64,000 nt of DNA from Aquilaria yunnanensis (Eukaryota > Streptophyta > Magnoliopsida > Malvales > Thymelaeaceae). The DNA lies in assembly GCA_039654915.1 (NCBI GenBank), contig CM077593.1, positions 118,413,413-118,477,412 on the forward strand. Direction: 5' to 3'. Shown here piece by piece: positions 23,764 through 36,245 of this stretch. The notes below the pieces were generated by a model. That model searched no databases, was not told where the DNA came from, and saw only the letters and a list, made by a program, of their open reading frames with translations. How positions within the stretch are numbered: position 1 is the first letter of the stretch; the number at the start of each line of letters is the position of its first letter. The position numbers and the translations under genes were made by a program.

Positions 23764-26583
23764 TCAGAAATTAGAGGCTTTTCCACCATGTTCATTTGAT
23801 TCTGACAAACTAGTGTGCTTTTGTTGTTTGCTGATTGGAAGAGAAAGGCGTTCCTTTCCACCTGGTTTAGAAGAAGCGTTGCCGTACCAAATCATTCCAG
23901 CAACTGCAATTATCATGCCTACAACCACCTGCACATTCAGACCCTCTTTTCCAAAGAAGATGAAACCCATGATTAACACCAGGATTGTCTTCATATGACC
24001 TAGGACTTGAAATGACACCGCCGTGAATCTGCCAATGCAGATGAACTGGCTCAGGTTGGTCCCTACTGCAATGGTGCATGAGAGAATTATAAACATCTGC
24101 AGAAACAAAAATCAGCGCAAAGCTGTTAGCACTTGAGAAAACAGTGCTAAAAGTTATGAGGCCAACAACCGTAAGACAAGCCTACAAACTAGCGTGTACA
24201 GAAATGAATCCATCAATTATGTCTCAACTCCATTAGTTTGAGTCACGTACATAAATCTTATCTCTCCATCTTGCTCGGACGGAAGAAGCAAGTTGTTTTA
24301 GTGCTCTAAATGAGCAAGATTAGCTGGAGTCAGCTACATAAATATTCCCAGTGAGGTTGGTACAGATTAAAATTCAAAGAATCCATACAAAAATGCAAAG
24401 AGCAAATAGTTCAAATTCAAGAAGGGAGGGCTCACTATCATCAGATGGAACTCTATGTAAGCATATCCAGGTGTTTAGCAGCTTTTTGAATAAAGTCCGG
24501 TTTGAGAAAAGGCTCTTCCGTGAAATTTATGGCATAGTTTATAATTTCATGAAAGAATATGGAGAAAAGTCATGACTGACCCCCTTCAAGACAGCAGCCT
24601 TGTGTGATATGAATCATTACAAACTAGCAGAATATAAGCTTTCAGATTGGCTTAGTAGTTAGTACTCACCACCGATGTGAATTTGTAACTGTAGCTGTCA
24701 ACTCTTTTGCTTGTCAGCCAATAATCCAGGAATGGACCTAATAGTAGCAGCGTTCCAGCCTGGGCAGGGGCAGTATGCCCCAGAAGATTGAAAGAACTTA
24801 AAGAGTACCTTCGCTGAAGATAGTGCACATACTGCTCCAAAAAGATTCAAAATGTTAGTACAACATTGGAGCATTTCTGAATATATGAAACTAACAATGG
24901 TCTTGAGCAAGTAAAAGAAATCAGTCAATTGAAAAAAAAAATCAAAATTAAGGTCTTCGAATTCACAGAGTTAGAACTCACATATTGTTGCAGAGAAGTA
25001 CTCCAGACTGCAATAAAGGCAGCAATTAAACCTCTAAGATTCACACTCATGTCAGTAACAGTACAAACTCCAACGCCCAAAAGAACAACTAAAATGCTTA
25101 GCTTTGTATCTCTGGAGTATCGTATTTGGTCCATCACAACTTCCAGCAGGCAGGACACAGGAATGATACTCAACTTTGAAATCTGAAAAATATATAACAA
25201 AATGTCCATGAATTTCAGCTCAACATTAGTCTGAAGGCAGTGCATTCTAATATTACCTGATAAAATCCAACTGAGTTCCACATCAAACTAACATTCATCC
25301 CAACAATAGAGAAGTTTGCAAAGAAGACGAACTTTATAAGCTCGGAGAATGGTAGATGAGAATCTTGGATGTAACCCAGCCATCTTAACACAGCAGTCAT
25401 CAATGTTGTGGTAGCAAAATGCAGACCAGTTAAGGTTGTAGCTGCAAGACATCTGAGGTTAGTATAAATCCAACAAGCAAAAGTTTGGATTCACATACAT
25501 CTATGTCTAATAGCTTATGAATGCAATACTAGGTTCATGATTTAAAGGCCTGGACTTGCTTAGTGTTATCTACACTTTAAAAAATAAAAAAACATGCGCC
25601 CTTCACATCATAGGACTTGTGTAGTGTCCTTCAATCACATCCTTGGACGAAAGTATTGTCATTCAACTTCTAGAATTGGCTCAACAAATTGCTACATGCC
25701 TTAGATTGTTAAAAGCACAAATTTTACGAAATATCTCATCATCTTCTTCTTCTTTCCCCCCTTTTCTTTAGGTATCATCACCAGAGAACTTAAGATAACT
25801 GGTTCATAATCCTTTATATAACAGGAAATAGATCCATGATCAGGAAAATAAAACAGAAGGACCAGAACTCAAAAGTCCCCCTTAGATTCCTGCTTCCCAG
25901 AGCTGCTGTAAAGTAATGCACAAATGTCTCATCTAGAGCTAGATGTGTAACCTTTTTCTTTTTGAAGGCCTACAGAAAATTGTTTCACGATTTTATCCAA
26001 TGTGAGAAACCTAAACCAACAACAGAATCATATAAAAAGATGCCAATTCAGAGTGAACAGATAGAGACAGCCAGAACAATCACCATCATAATACTACATC
26101 AAATTCCAACTACACTGGAGATGCTAGTGTAAAGTTTATGGTGTCAATTAACAGTAGAAGTAGATTGAAACCATATGAAAAAGAACAAAGTTGAAAGATT
26201 CTATGCTGAATGTACTTCCTCATTAACCATGGATAGACTAGTAAGGGGTAATAGAACGATATCCCAAAACCATTATAATCAAATATTTGCCTCTACTTAT
26301 ATGGAAAAGTTTCATGAGGAGATTACAATGAATGAAGATAGTTACAATAATAATGTTTTATTACAAAAATTAAAATGCAAAATCAACATGCACAACAACA
26401 CAAAGCCACAAGGCTAAACAATGAAGCAAAAATGAAATCATCAAGTAGCTTACCAAAACTGAAACCATATGCAGCCATTAAGGCTTTATTGACAATGATT
26501 ACCCCAACAGAAGTGACAACGTTGAACATCCAAGCAGCTGCATCTGCCACTGTTTTTTGACCAGCCCTGCTAGCTGGAGCCAT
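23764..26583 (-). CDS. UDP-rhamnose/UDP-galactose transporter (URGT5/6-like)
   Basis: Golgi nucleotide-sugar antiporter of the NST/TPT (DMT) fold. Relatives import UDP-rhamnose and UDP-galactose for pectin and other wall polysaccharides. Five coding exons on the minus strand: 26583-26454, 25441-25257, 25182-24982, 24831-24670 and 24096-23764. They total 1,011 nt or 336 aa, normal for the family. The N-terminus [20 protein letters not shown] is followed by about ten hydrophobic segments. Signatures are [64 protein letters not shown] and [17 protein letters not shown]. The soluble tail after [18 protein letters not shown] is cytosolic and poorly conserved. All splice borders are GT-AG with agreeing phase. 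The exact subtype is inferred from wording; substrate specificity is not visible in the sequence. Confidence 0.94.
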
Positions 26584-28140
26584 TTTATGTCTAAGAGTTA
26601 ACTCTAATCTTTACCCATTAGCGTTGGTAAGGATATACGGTACTTCATCTGCATGCATTTTGAACCAGCTATTTTCCCCCAACTTTAGCTACAACCAAAT
26701 AATGCAAGAATTCGTATTCAAAATCTGCATCATAGAAAAATCATTAGTAACAGAATCAGATGCCCGTAGGTACTTAAGAGTGCTGAGAAGACATGTGCAA
26801 CATATGCCTCAGTATGTAAAGGTCACAAAAATTTTGCAAATGTTGTGAGACGTTGAAAAGGCCACTTTGATAGTATTCTTAGGGCTCAACAGACCCCCCG
26901 ACCAAAAAAGAAAAAAGTAACTTGAATATCTAAGCCCTTTGCCTTACTTTGCTTGCTGGCGCTGAGCCCACTCCTTATTCCTTAAGTAGCGATCTTGGTT
27001 GAATGGGTGCCAGCAATGGGATGGAAGATGTGGGTGGGAGTTCAGTGCTAGAAGCAGAACAACTTGGTCATGACAACATTTTTCCTAATCAATTGCCCTT
27101 CCAACTTTAAATTTTTTAATACTAGATTCATCTTCTCTACATTTCATTCTTGTTTGGAACCAGCCTTTATTAAATATAGAGTAAATAAGTCACATAGAAA
27201 AACGTAAAACAAACAAGAAATTATTCAGAGGCAGAAATTTATTCAATCATCATTCAGCAGAACTTCAGACAATCACATTTTTCACCTCTTCCAGTTAGTT
27301 TCTCATGGCCATATGCAAATTCACCTCATTTGCATATAGACTTCAGAAACAAGCACACATGCTCTATTAAGCACAAACCCTCCTCAAGGCACGCACGCAA
27401 ACTTAAGTTTTATGGCAAGCCACCAAGTACAGTAGAGAACCAGACATTTTTCCAGATGGTTTCACCATGGCTTAACCAACTCTGCCATACATAGTGGAGT
27501 GCAATCAAGCTTTCTTTGCAGGCTAACAAAGTTCAAATATCGTATACCATTTGGAACTAAATCACAAGTCATCAAATCAGCAACAACTATGTTATGCGAG
27601 CCAATAACAGAGGCAGGGTGACTATGGTCTTAATGCAGCTCGGCCTTCACCATTCCAAGACTTAAAGAGTGAAAAACCGAGAAACCAAGTTGCTATGGCA
27701 AAGTAACAAGTTAAATCGCCATGTCAGAACCAGTCCACATGAGAGTAAGTTCACCGCAGTAATCAGGGGAAAGGCATTGCTTCAGATTGAATACTGGAAG
27801 TTAAAACCAACTGCAAGAATCAGCAGAAGAAATTGAAAATACGAACCTAGATCAAGCGAGATTGCAGGCGATCGCGGACGCTAGAGTCGGATCCAGGAAT
27901 CAACACAAAAAGAGAGGACCGAAACGATAGATCTAAGGGAGGTGAATCGGAGAGGGGGAGTGAGCGAATCTAATGAAACATGAAACGCACGGCAGAGGGC
28001 GTGAGAGAGAGGTTGACGCCAACTGGCCAAGAGAGGGAGGGAGAGGAGGTCCGAATCCACTGATCGTTAGCGCGGACGACAAGTGAAGTGAGAACCAACT
28101 GTTTGCAGGGGACAAGAAACGGTTCGTGATATGGCATCAA
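26584..28140 (-). other. 5' region of the transporter gene, probably leader exon and intron
   Basis: On the minus strand a GC-richer segment at about 28130-27850 ends in GATCTAG|GTTCGTA, a plausible leader-exon donor. The rest down to the start codon at 26583 would then be a 5' UTR intron. Exact acceptor not determined. No other gene seen. Confidence 0.4.
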
Positions 28141-29739
28141 GTTGTTTTCCCCCCCACCTTGAAAATGCTAAACTTACTAAAGCCAGCGCACAAAACTTTG
28201 TTAAATGTTAGTATTTTTTTTTATTTTAAAAAGGATGAACCATATTGTTTTTCTTTTTTGAATGTCCTATAAGAATAATAGATATTAATATGTATATCTT
28301 TGTCTGTGTTCTGAGCTTACCTGGTAATTAAGAAACATCCCGAGTAGAATATCTGGATTCAAGGATCGTCACAGGTATTGCAATGGAGTGCTTCAAAATT
28401 CTGTACAATGGATACTTCACTTTCTAGCATTCTTATAGACTCTTCTAATCATAAATATGTATGCAGACATACATTGTGCGACGTGCCATCTATTCCCCAT
28501 TATCACAATGTATGCCACCAAAGTAACAAGTGTAGCCTATAGCCAACTTTGCATGGATTCACCTTTCGTGGCGATCCAACATAACTCTACCATCGCGTAG
28601 CCTCACTGTTGTTGCCATGACACCACACTGAACCAAAATTGCTACCCAATGTTTGCCAATTGGTTTGCCCATGTCAGTTTCAGAGACGTCCACTACAAAG
28701 CAAAAGTCATTACTTGGCGACATTTCTTCCATCACCTCACGTAAGCTTGCCTGCTTTGCTTTCTCCATGCCTCCTATCACCACTGCCTTTGCATCATCGT
28801 CATTCATCAAACATCAAGCCCAAGGAGAGATTGTGACTCATAATGCAAGCACGACTGCAACAATTAGAACAAATATGTTTAGCTCATATTTGAACCACTA
28901 TTTGACTCCTGATCCACTTTAGTAGATATGTACATGTTGTTACCCAAGTTGAGACTTAACTCAAATCTCGCCAATTCTATTAAAGGGAAAATTACTAAAA
29001 TCTCCTTGAGATATAGACAAAACCTACACTTGTTTCCTCCTTATTTCAAATACCCGCACTTGTCCCTTAAAAATTTAACTTCGTTAATAATCGTTACAAC
29101 AGAAAAGGGAAAATACCTACTTTTGCTCTCATAGCTTTCTTCCCTAAAAAGTTTGTCACACCAACTTCTGCATCTAACAATCTATGCCTTGTCTCCCTCC
29201 ATCCCTCCCATTCTCCTCTTCCTCCACTGAGACTTCACCTTTTGGTTTTCTTGGAAAAAGACTAAAATATACATTTGCACATTATTAACTTCAAACTTTA
29301 GAAATAAGTACTTAATTTTAATATAGGTAAAATTCAAATTTGGTCTCTTAACTATTTAGTTTGTCTTAAAATGATCCTTTAACTTTAAAAGTGCTTATTA
29401 AGGTCCCTTAACTATTTATGTTTGGCTTAAGGTTGGTCTCTAAAAGGACTGAAAGTTTTCTGTTCCATTTTTTCCCCAAATTTTTACATTCACCTTTCAA
29501 CAATTATATTTTAAGGAGTTTTTGATCCAAATAAAAATTGGCACTCCTCGATAAATAAGAGGGCCATTTTCATACCATCATCGCACCAAAATTCAATCTC
29601 TCTTCTTCCTCTACTATATTTTCTCAAACATTTTTGCCTTTTTCTTTAGATTTTTTTGTAATCTCTTCCTAATCTCCTCATAATTTCTTTCTAATCTCTT
29701 CATAATCTTTCTAAAATCACTACTATTATTTTGTGACTC
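28141..29739. other. Intergenic spacer with transposon-like fragments
   Basis: Overlapping ORFs near 28559-28922 are open on both strands and carry no motif I know. Between 28985 and 29460 the text (GGGAAAATTACTAAAATCTCC; GGTCCCTTAACTATTTA) resembles termini of non-autonomous Mutator-like elements, but I could not pair the ends. Confidence 0.35.
29415..29444 (+). repeat. 30-bp word with an inverted partner at 33725-33754
   Basis: The 30 bases here match the reverse complement of 33725-33754 at 28 positions; both contain AAGGTTGGTCTCTAAA. The flanks do not match, so these look like conserved pieces of one repeat family in opposite orientation. Confidence 0.65.
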
Positions 29740-31320
29740 ATGGCTTTAAAAGGAAAAGGCAAGTCCGCAAAGATTTCATCATCTCGCGCCATCGGCCTCC
29801 GAGACTTGTTCTATCCCCAATCCCTACTAGTCGATAAAGACATCTCAATCGAGGAGTTGCACGACGATGACTAAATTGATATGACAAATTATGATTCAGG
29901 TCTCAATAATCAATTATCGGATGATGATGTTGAAGAAGAGGATGCGATGCCGGTCGAGGATCAGTCAGCATAATCGACGTCGATGAGCTGTCAATTCGAT
30001 GCAGAGAATACCCAAGGACAAGGACAAGGTAAATCCTTGAGGCTAATGGCTTGGGTTTAGAAGCATTATGAGCTTATATTTGAAGGAGAGTCGAGGTACG
30101 GCAAATGCAAACATTGCAGGAAGAAGTTAATGCACAAAAGGAATTCCGACACCAGAACATTGTGGCATCACATTGAAAATTAACATGCCAATGCCCTTCC
30201 TAGTGCCACCATTAGTTCTGGAGGACAAATACAACTTTAGAGTACAATTAGCGAGTTAGGTATATTTCAATTTAACCAACAATTTTGTAGAGAATGCGTG
30301 ATAAATTAGATGATACTTATTAAAAAACTTTTTTACAAGTTGAAGATGTGTATCTAGAATCTTGGATTAAATCATAATTAAACCATGCATTTAGAAACAT
30401 GTCTAGTAAAATGGCTAGGAAATAGAGCTTTAAACTATTTGAAGCCAAAAAATCAAATTTGTAAGTCTATTTTTTTACTCTTAATCATTGTGCGGCATTT
30501 ACTTCTGACATGTAGACATCGCTTATAGGTTAATCATATTATTGCATTACTACTCATTGAGTTGATTTTGATAATGTCATGCAAAAACGTATTTTGTCAT
30601 TTAGGGTTATTGAAACTGATCATACTAGTTATCATATATACAATTGCATATTAGAAATTTTACGTGATTATTATTTTACTGATAAAATCCTGTGCATTTC
30701 ATTTGATAATACTTCAAACAGTGATGTTGTTGTTTGCCTTTTTGGCCAAGCATTGAAACCACCTTTCAAAGGTATATTATTTCACATTAGATATATGTTC
30801 TATATTTTAAACCTTTATGTATAAAAGAGTTTAGAAGTTCTCCAAAATGAAATTGTGCTTATTTGGAATTCATTGTCATTTTATAAATTAAGACCCGATG
30901 TATTTCATGAATTCAAACATTTTTGTTTTGAAAATCAAAAACCATTTTCTTATAAACGATTTAAATTGGATTGTCCAACTCGCTGCAATTCCACTTATTG
31001 ATATTACAAGATGCATATCCGTATGCAAATTTGTTAAAGCATTTCATGAACATGAAGATAGGCTGTGAATTTTCTACGAGTGAGGTTTGAGAAAGATGTT
31101 CGAAATCCAGAGAAGTGCTTAAGCTTTTTTATCAAGCAACTGAATTTTTCTCCGGTGTTTATTTATTAACCGTTCATCAAATTTTGCTTTATTTAGTGAA
31201 CATTACCTATATTTTAAATCAGTTTAAGGGAACCTTCCATCGCACTTTCTTTTTCATGCTTTAGCAAGATTTGGTGTGCACTTGTAACATATAGCTTTGC
31301 TTGACACTATGAGGGATTGT
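29740..31320 (+). pseudogene. Decayed hAT transposase with BED zinc finger
   Basis: Translation in shifting frames gives the BED-type finger (CKHC near 30106, then WHHIEN near 30163). Further on come the hAT catalytic-core phrases AFTSDM (near 30498), HWVDFD (near 30550) and ILCISFDNTSNSDV (near 30690). Many stop codons and frameshifts interrupt it. The start at 29740 (MALKGKGKS) is tentative. Functional hAT transposases are about 600-700 aa and this copy cannot make one. Termini and an 8-bp duplication were not found. Confidence 0.8.
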
Positions 31321-31812
31321 CATCCTCTTTTTTATTTTTTGCCATACAAAAAAAAAAAAAAAACACGTTTCTTGGACACTATTTGAATAATTTCTTTAAG
31401 ATGATTTTGTTAACTTAATTAGTAAAGCTAATAGTTTTTTTCTTGGAAATTCCATTGAAGTAGTTTAATCATAAGGATAGTTTGTTATTGCATCAAAACA
31501 TCACACATCATGATTTGATAAACTGTGACATGCTTGTTAGGATCGATGACAAATTGAAAAAAAAAAAAAACCGAGTTTGCTGTAGGAGTCTGGCTCCTGG
31601 ACGACCTATGTTCACATGTTTCTGAAACTCGACTTGGCGCGAATCAGCCTACAAAACGCAGGAGTTCAGTTGGGAGAAAAAGACTTTCGAGCCATCCATT
31701 TGGTGAAACTTGTCCACACCTTATCCACACATTTCTGTTCGCACTATCTTCTCTAGCGAAAAAAGACGCACCAACCGAGACCAGATCAGACTCGAAGAAA
31801 TCAAACACAGAA
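31321..31812 (+). other. Upstream region of OHP2
   Basis: Spacer with two poly-A runs (about 31350 and 31560) followed by the probable OHP2 promoter and 5' UTR. No TATA box or known element stands out. Confidence 0.4.
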
Positions 31813-33193
31813 ATGTCGATGGCTTCTCCAATTCCGTACATCAAAATCCGAAACCCATCATCGTCTTGCTCGTCATCAACTCCGGCGCCAACCTCTTGCT
31901 CTTCTTGCTTCAGATTCTCCACAACCGCAAAGCTTCATACTGTAACAGTTATGAGCTCTCAAGCTGAAGGACCCCTGAGAAGGCCTGTGGCTCCTCCTTT
32001 GAGAGAACCCTCTCTGCCACCTCCGTCGAAGCCCGTGCCACCGTCTCCTCCAGCACCGCCAACCTCCTCCTCTTCTCCTGGGATGGCACCGCCGCCTCCC
32101 AAGCCTTCAAAAATGGAGGGCAGTGGTGTTGTAACTTTGGAATTTCAGAGGCAGAAAGCTAAAGAGCTGCAGGAGTACTTTAAGCAGAAGAAGCTTGAGG
32201 AATCAAATCAGGGGCCTTTCTTTGGTTTCCTTGGAAAGAATGAGATAGCTAATGGAAGGTAATCAACCATGTCACTTTAATTAAACTACTTGTCTGTTAT
32301 AAATTTGAATATTTTCTAGAACAATATTTAACTTGGAGGTTTTCAAATAGAATGATTAGTGCAAAATGGGAAGGAGGAACTGATTAGCTATTGGTGTTTG
32401 GTGGGTTATGGTGGCTTGAATTGAAGATGACTTTTATTAATTTTATCCGCTTTGTGGATTACCTATGGCTATGACTTTGCCTGTCAGTTGAAAGTTATAT
32501 ATTCAGATTTACTTAGTTGGCAACTGTATTAGCAGTTCATGTCCCTGACCCCTCCCCACTTCTTTGAAGATGCTTATTTCTCGCCAACATAAAATTTCAA
32601 TATAAGCTGCTATAGATTTGGCATAAGAAGCATTCAGGACCTTGGTTGGTAGCATTACCATCTTAAGGCCTTGTCGAGCTCTGGAAGCCCATAGCCTTTT
32701 TGCTGCAGGATCTCTTTTGTATACATGTTTCACCGTTCATCTATGTAAAACATTACCACTTTGCTTTTGCTTGAATTTATAGTGTCAATATAACTTTTAA
32801 CAATTAATTGATATTATGAACTTCATGTCATAGTTATGATTAAGGTGCAGTATCATGATGCTGCTGCTTGTGAGTTGCTCTTTCCTATTCATCTGCTCCT
32901 GATGATCAAATCAAAACAACTGAAACTAGACATTAATATTGTTTGCTATGTGCGCAAACGAGCACCAGCTACTACTTCATGGTCATAAGCCTCCATATAG
33001 CTTCTCATTTAATCATCTGTTATATGCTTCTTCGAGTGGAGCTTTTTTGTCATTTTCATTGCGAAGTTGGATTTGCAGGTGGGCAATGTTTGGTTTTGCA
33101 GTCGGGCTGCTAACAGAGTATGCAACAGGCTCAGATTTGGTGGATCAATTGAAGATCTTACTGTCAAATTTTGGGATATTAGACTTGGAATGA
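31813..33193 (+). CDS. OHP2: One-helix protein 2, chloroplast (OHP2)
   Basis: A light-harvesting-like (LIL) thylakoid protein. With OHP1 and HCF244 it binds pigment and supports synthesis and assembly of photosystem II D1. Two exons, 31813-32258 and 33079-33193, give 561 nt or 186 aa. The first about 45 residues are rich in Ser/Thr with few acidic residues and fit a chloroplast transit peptide. A Pro-rich linker follows (PSLPPPSKPVPPSPPAPP), then the conserved GVVTLEFQRQKAKELQEYF. The single chlorophyll-binding helix (NEIANGRWAMFGFAVGLLTE) is split by the intron within its Arg codon, and it ends with LLSNFGILDLE. The E..N.R chlorophyll a/b-binding motif is intact. Start chosen at the first ATG; a second lies two codons on. 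Confidence 0.95.
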
Positions 33194-33233
33194 CCTCTGT
33201 TTGTACCTGAATCCTGTTCATACTTTTTTGTTT

Positions 33234-33346
33234 CTTAGATTCTGCTTGGTGAGGAGGACCAGAATTGGGAGGGAAGGAAAATTGTTGGCCTAACCGTTTC
33301 TTCCATCCTCATTCTTGTCTCTGGCCTCTACCAAGCAGAATCTAAG
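33234..33346 (+). other. Long imperfect hairpin just after the OHP2 stop codon
   Basis: Perfect 17-bp inverted arms at 33234-33250 and 33330-33346 (CTTAGATTCTGCTTGGT and its complement) enclose 79 bp. Pairing continues inward with bulges: GAGG with CCTC, CCAGA with TCTGG, GAGG with CCTC, GGAAG with CTTCC. It lies 41 nt past the stop, so probably in the OHP2 3' UTR. It could be a small foldback MITE or an RNA hairpin. I do not recognise a known miRNA in it. Confidence 0.75.
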
Positions 33347-34079
33347 TACTGTAGTTATATCAAGTGTCTCATTTTGAACCTGCAAATAATTTGTTCAATT
33401 TCTTCATCCTTGATCTCTTGATGTTATCTTCAATTTTGATAATCTGGCTTCATGCCGGTCTTGCTTTGCTTGGTGGCCAGGATTGACATTTACCCAAGAA
33501 TACATGTACCAATTTACTGTGCGAAGCTAATCAGATAAGTCATTACTGTTTGCATGTTTTCCCCAACTTTGTTAGTGTCGATAGCTTGAGATTCATATAA
33601 TTTGAAATGAACCACTTTTAACAGATTACAACAAAGCTAAAACTTGGACAAATATAAGTCACAACATAACTGATTAAAACACTTCCTTAACCGATTAAGT
33701 TTGAATATTCATAAAACAATGTCATTTAGAGACCAACCTTGAGCCAGACATAAACACATTTAAATCTTGTACACACAAACCTCTTTTGAAGACAAGATAT
33801 CTCAACACGTTTCAACACTTTCTTTTGAAATAACACTTGAAAATTAAGTTTGGGACAAAAAGTCAGTAAAACTTCAGCAAATCCATGTAAATTTTTGAAA
33901 TGAGATTAATTATACTAGAAAATATATTTGTTACGATCAACATTAAGGATTTACATGGAACAATTCTAATAAAAACCATACGTTTGCTGCTGATATTATG
34001 AGACTAACGAAGTCCTAGCACAACAATTGGCGAGGCTCAAAGAGTGAGGGTAAATGAAAGGTGCCTAGGCCAGGGTTTG
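33347..34079. other. Spacer downstream of OHP2
   Basis: AT-rich with no gene recognised. It holds the inverted partner (33725-33754) of the 30-bp word at 29415. Confidence 0.4.
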
Positions 34080-34839
34080 TGTTACAAATTAAAACCAAAA
34101 TCAACCACTTCTGGCCTGGAACTCGATTAGGACGGTGGAATCGGACTCACAGCAACTGAGGTGCCCAAATGGGGATGATGAACACTGGAAGAACTAATAG
34201 GAAGATAGGGAGCCTGTTGCAGTTCAGGGAACCGAGAGAGAGAATCAATTCTGAGGTGACTGTAGACTTACAAGCTAGAATCAATGACGATCACCAAGAG
34301 GAAGGATAGAAAGAAAATAAAGAGGTCGCAGCAAAGAAGAGAAGCAAATTGTATATTTCATTCATTAGCTTTCAGCAAGAGTAAATACAGAGTATATAAG
34401 AAATAGAGCCTAACACTAAAACAACATTGTTTGGGGCGAAGTCAATTTTAACACGTAACAACCCATCCCCCTTAAGAGACTCTTGTCCTCAAGAGTCAAT
34501 ACACATAAGCAACAATATAGAACATAAATTGAAATAACAAGAACTAAAATACTAAGATAGCTCCTTCACCCACTTGCAACTTTTGCCTTCCATCATGCAC
34601 TGGTCTTCACTTTGTTTGGCTGCTAAACATAACTACGTAACAGAAAAATATTGTAGGTTTTTACTACCTACTGGGCCTCCATATCAATTTCACCCTTGAC
34701 CACTAGGTTGAATAGTAAAATAGCTCTATAAAGGATATTGTGAATTCTTCAATTCTTTTGAGGCGACAAAACTGGTGGCATCATTACTCTTTTGAACCCG
34801 AAAAACCAGCAGCTCTACTTCAGCTACTACTAAAACAGG

Positions 34840-35197
34840 GGTTTTAAAGACGCATACTAGTGATGGCTAGCTGTAGTTGTCGCTAAGCTTACCGTAGCTA
34901 ATTTATTCGCTGCTAATAATTTAGTAACGATAGTTGTCGTTAGTTAGTGACGGCCAGCCTTCGCAAAGGTGAAAGTCACTCATTTTCGGCACCATCCTGT
35001 TGCTAGTAAGTTAGTGACGGCTAATTGTCGCTAACAACTTAGCAACGGCTTGTAAGGGCTGACTATCGCTAAGATTTTGACATTATTAGTGACATCTAGT
35101 CGTCATTAAGTTAGTGATGGCTTGCCTTCGCTAAATCTAGCGATGGGCAGCTGTACTAAATTAGTAACGGTAATTAAGCCTTCACTAGTAAATGACC

Positions 35198-35200
<3 letters not shown>
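34840..35200. mobile_element. CACTA-type subterminal repeat relic nested in the gypsy element
   Basis: Dense TTAGTGACGGC / GTCGCTAA words occur in both orientations, as at 2575-3081. The left tip CTACTACTAAAACAGGGG is close to a CACTA terminus. A (GT)n(AT)n microsatellite at about 35200-35235 abuts the right side. No coding capacity. Confidence 0.6.
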
Positions 35201-35235
<35 letters not shown>

Positions 35236-35415
35236 TTCCCTCCTCTTTCTTGATCCTACATACATTGAAATGTTGTCTTATTCCTACAATTCCAACAATT
35301 ATAAAATAGTGGTGGATTATATATATCCACAAATATGAAGTATATCAACAATGTCATTTAACAGTCAAGTAATACATAAAATAGAAAAAATCAAAATACA
35401 AATCTTGTTCCTTTC

Positions 35416-35934
35416 CTAGGTTGGCAATTCCACCACAAAGAGAGGTCCAAGAATTAAAAGCAAGTTTGAAACTACAAAACCAATGAGGGAATACTTGACT
35501 AAATCTATTTTATGATTAGCCAATAGCCAAAGCCAAAATTGATTGCTAATTTTAATCAATAATGCCTCAAATTTATCTTGATATGCTTGAACAGATGTTT
35601 CTTGTTTCAAACTCTCCAAACTCTCGATGATAGAAATGTTTCGCTGATTTTTAAAATTCTTTAGACTAAGTTCTTTCAAGTAAGCAAAACATTTAGCCTC
35701 ATGCAAGTTTTTAGGCCTCAATATATCCAGAGTCCACTGGATATCTTCAGCAAGTCCAACAACAAAAAGATTAACTACCAAGTCTTCTTGGAGAGTATAC
35801 AATACCTCATTGAATAGGATATTGAATTGCTGTTGATAATCAGCCACTGAACTCTTCTGTTTTAACTTCTTTAAATCATCCAGGGGATCAATATATGTTG
35901 AATATTGAAGAACATTCCCATCGTCGAACACCAC
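35416..35934 (-). pseudogene. Ty3/gypsy gag remnant
   Basis: 172 codons are open on the minus strand. The phrase ADYQQQFNILFNEV followed by GLAEDIQWTLDILRPKNLHEA is typical of the gag/retrotransposon capsid (Retrotrans_gag) domain of plant gypsy elements. The part before it (to about 36180) is frame-shifted and interrupted. No zinc knuckle is visible afterwards. It is not a host gene. Confidence 0.75.
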
Positions 35935-36245
35935 TAATCCTTTGGTACCTTGTGGAGTTATTGAACCTCAATATCGTGCACCACTGGTATACCAAGAACT
36001 GATGCTTGGCACCTTCCTAAGATATGTTTTGCTCGATGTACCCATCCTTCTCCACTATGAGTGTGCTGAATTGGTTCAGACATTATGTCAGGCACCTTGT
36101 AGTCATCTAAACCCAATTTTCCTTCTAAGCTTGAAACGTTGCTTCGATTCCGCCACTGGTGCCAGGATGATGCTCTGATAGCATTTATTACAAGTCAAAA
36201 CCAAAATCAACCACTTCTAGCCTGGAACTCAATTAACACGTAACA

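Larger units (their letters stand above)
34080..36245 (-). mobile_element. Ty3/gypsy-type retrotransposon remnant
   Basis: A minus-strand element. Its 3' LTR is about 34080-34460: the minus strand begins TGTTACGTGTTAAAATTGAC and ends in AATTTGTAACA. Just before it on the minus strand lies a purine tract, AAGGGGGATGGG. The 5' LTR survives only as about 62 bp at 36184-36245, holding both LTR tips with the middle lost. Next to it, TGCTATCAGAGC (36172-36183) resembles an initiator-Met tRNA primer site. The interior keeps gag but lacks protease, RT and integrase. A CACTA-like relic is nested at about 34840-35200. Left boundary is good to a few bases. Confidence 0.75.

Noticed and set aside
28559..28922. 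Overlapping ORFs on both strands, one reading SETDMGKPIGKHWVAILV
   Set aside because: The wording looks protein-like but I cannot place it in a family, and there is no start, splice or neighbour evidence for a gene.
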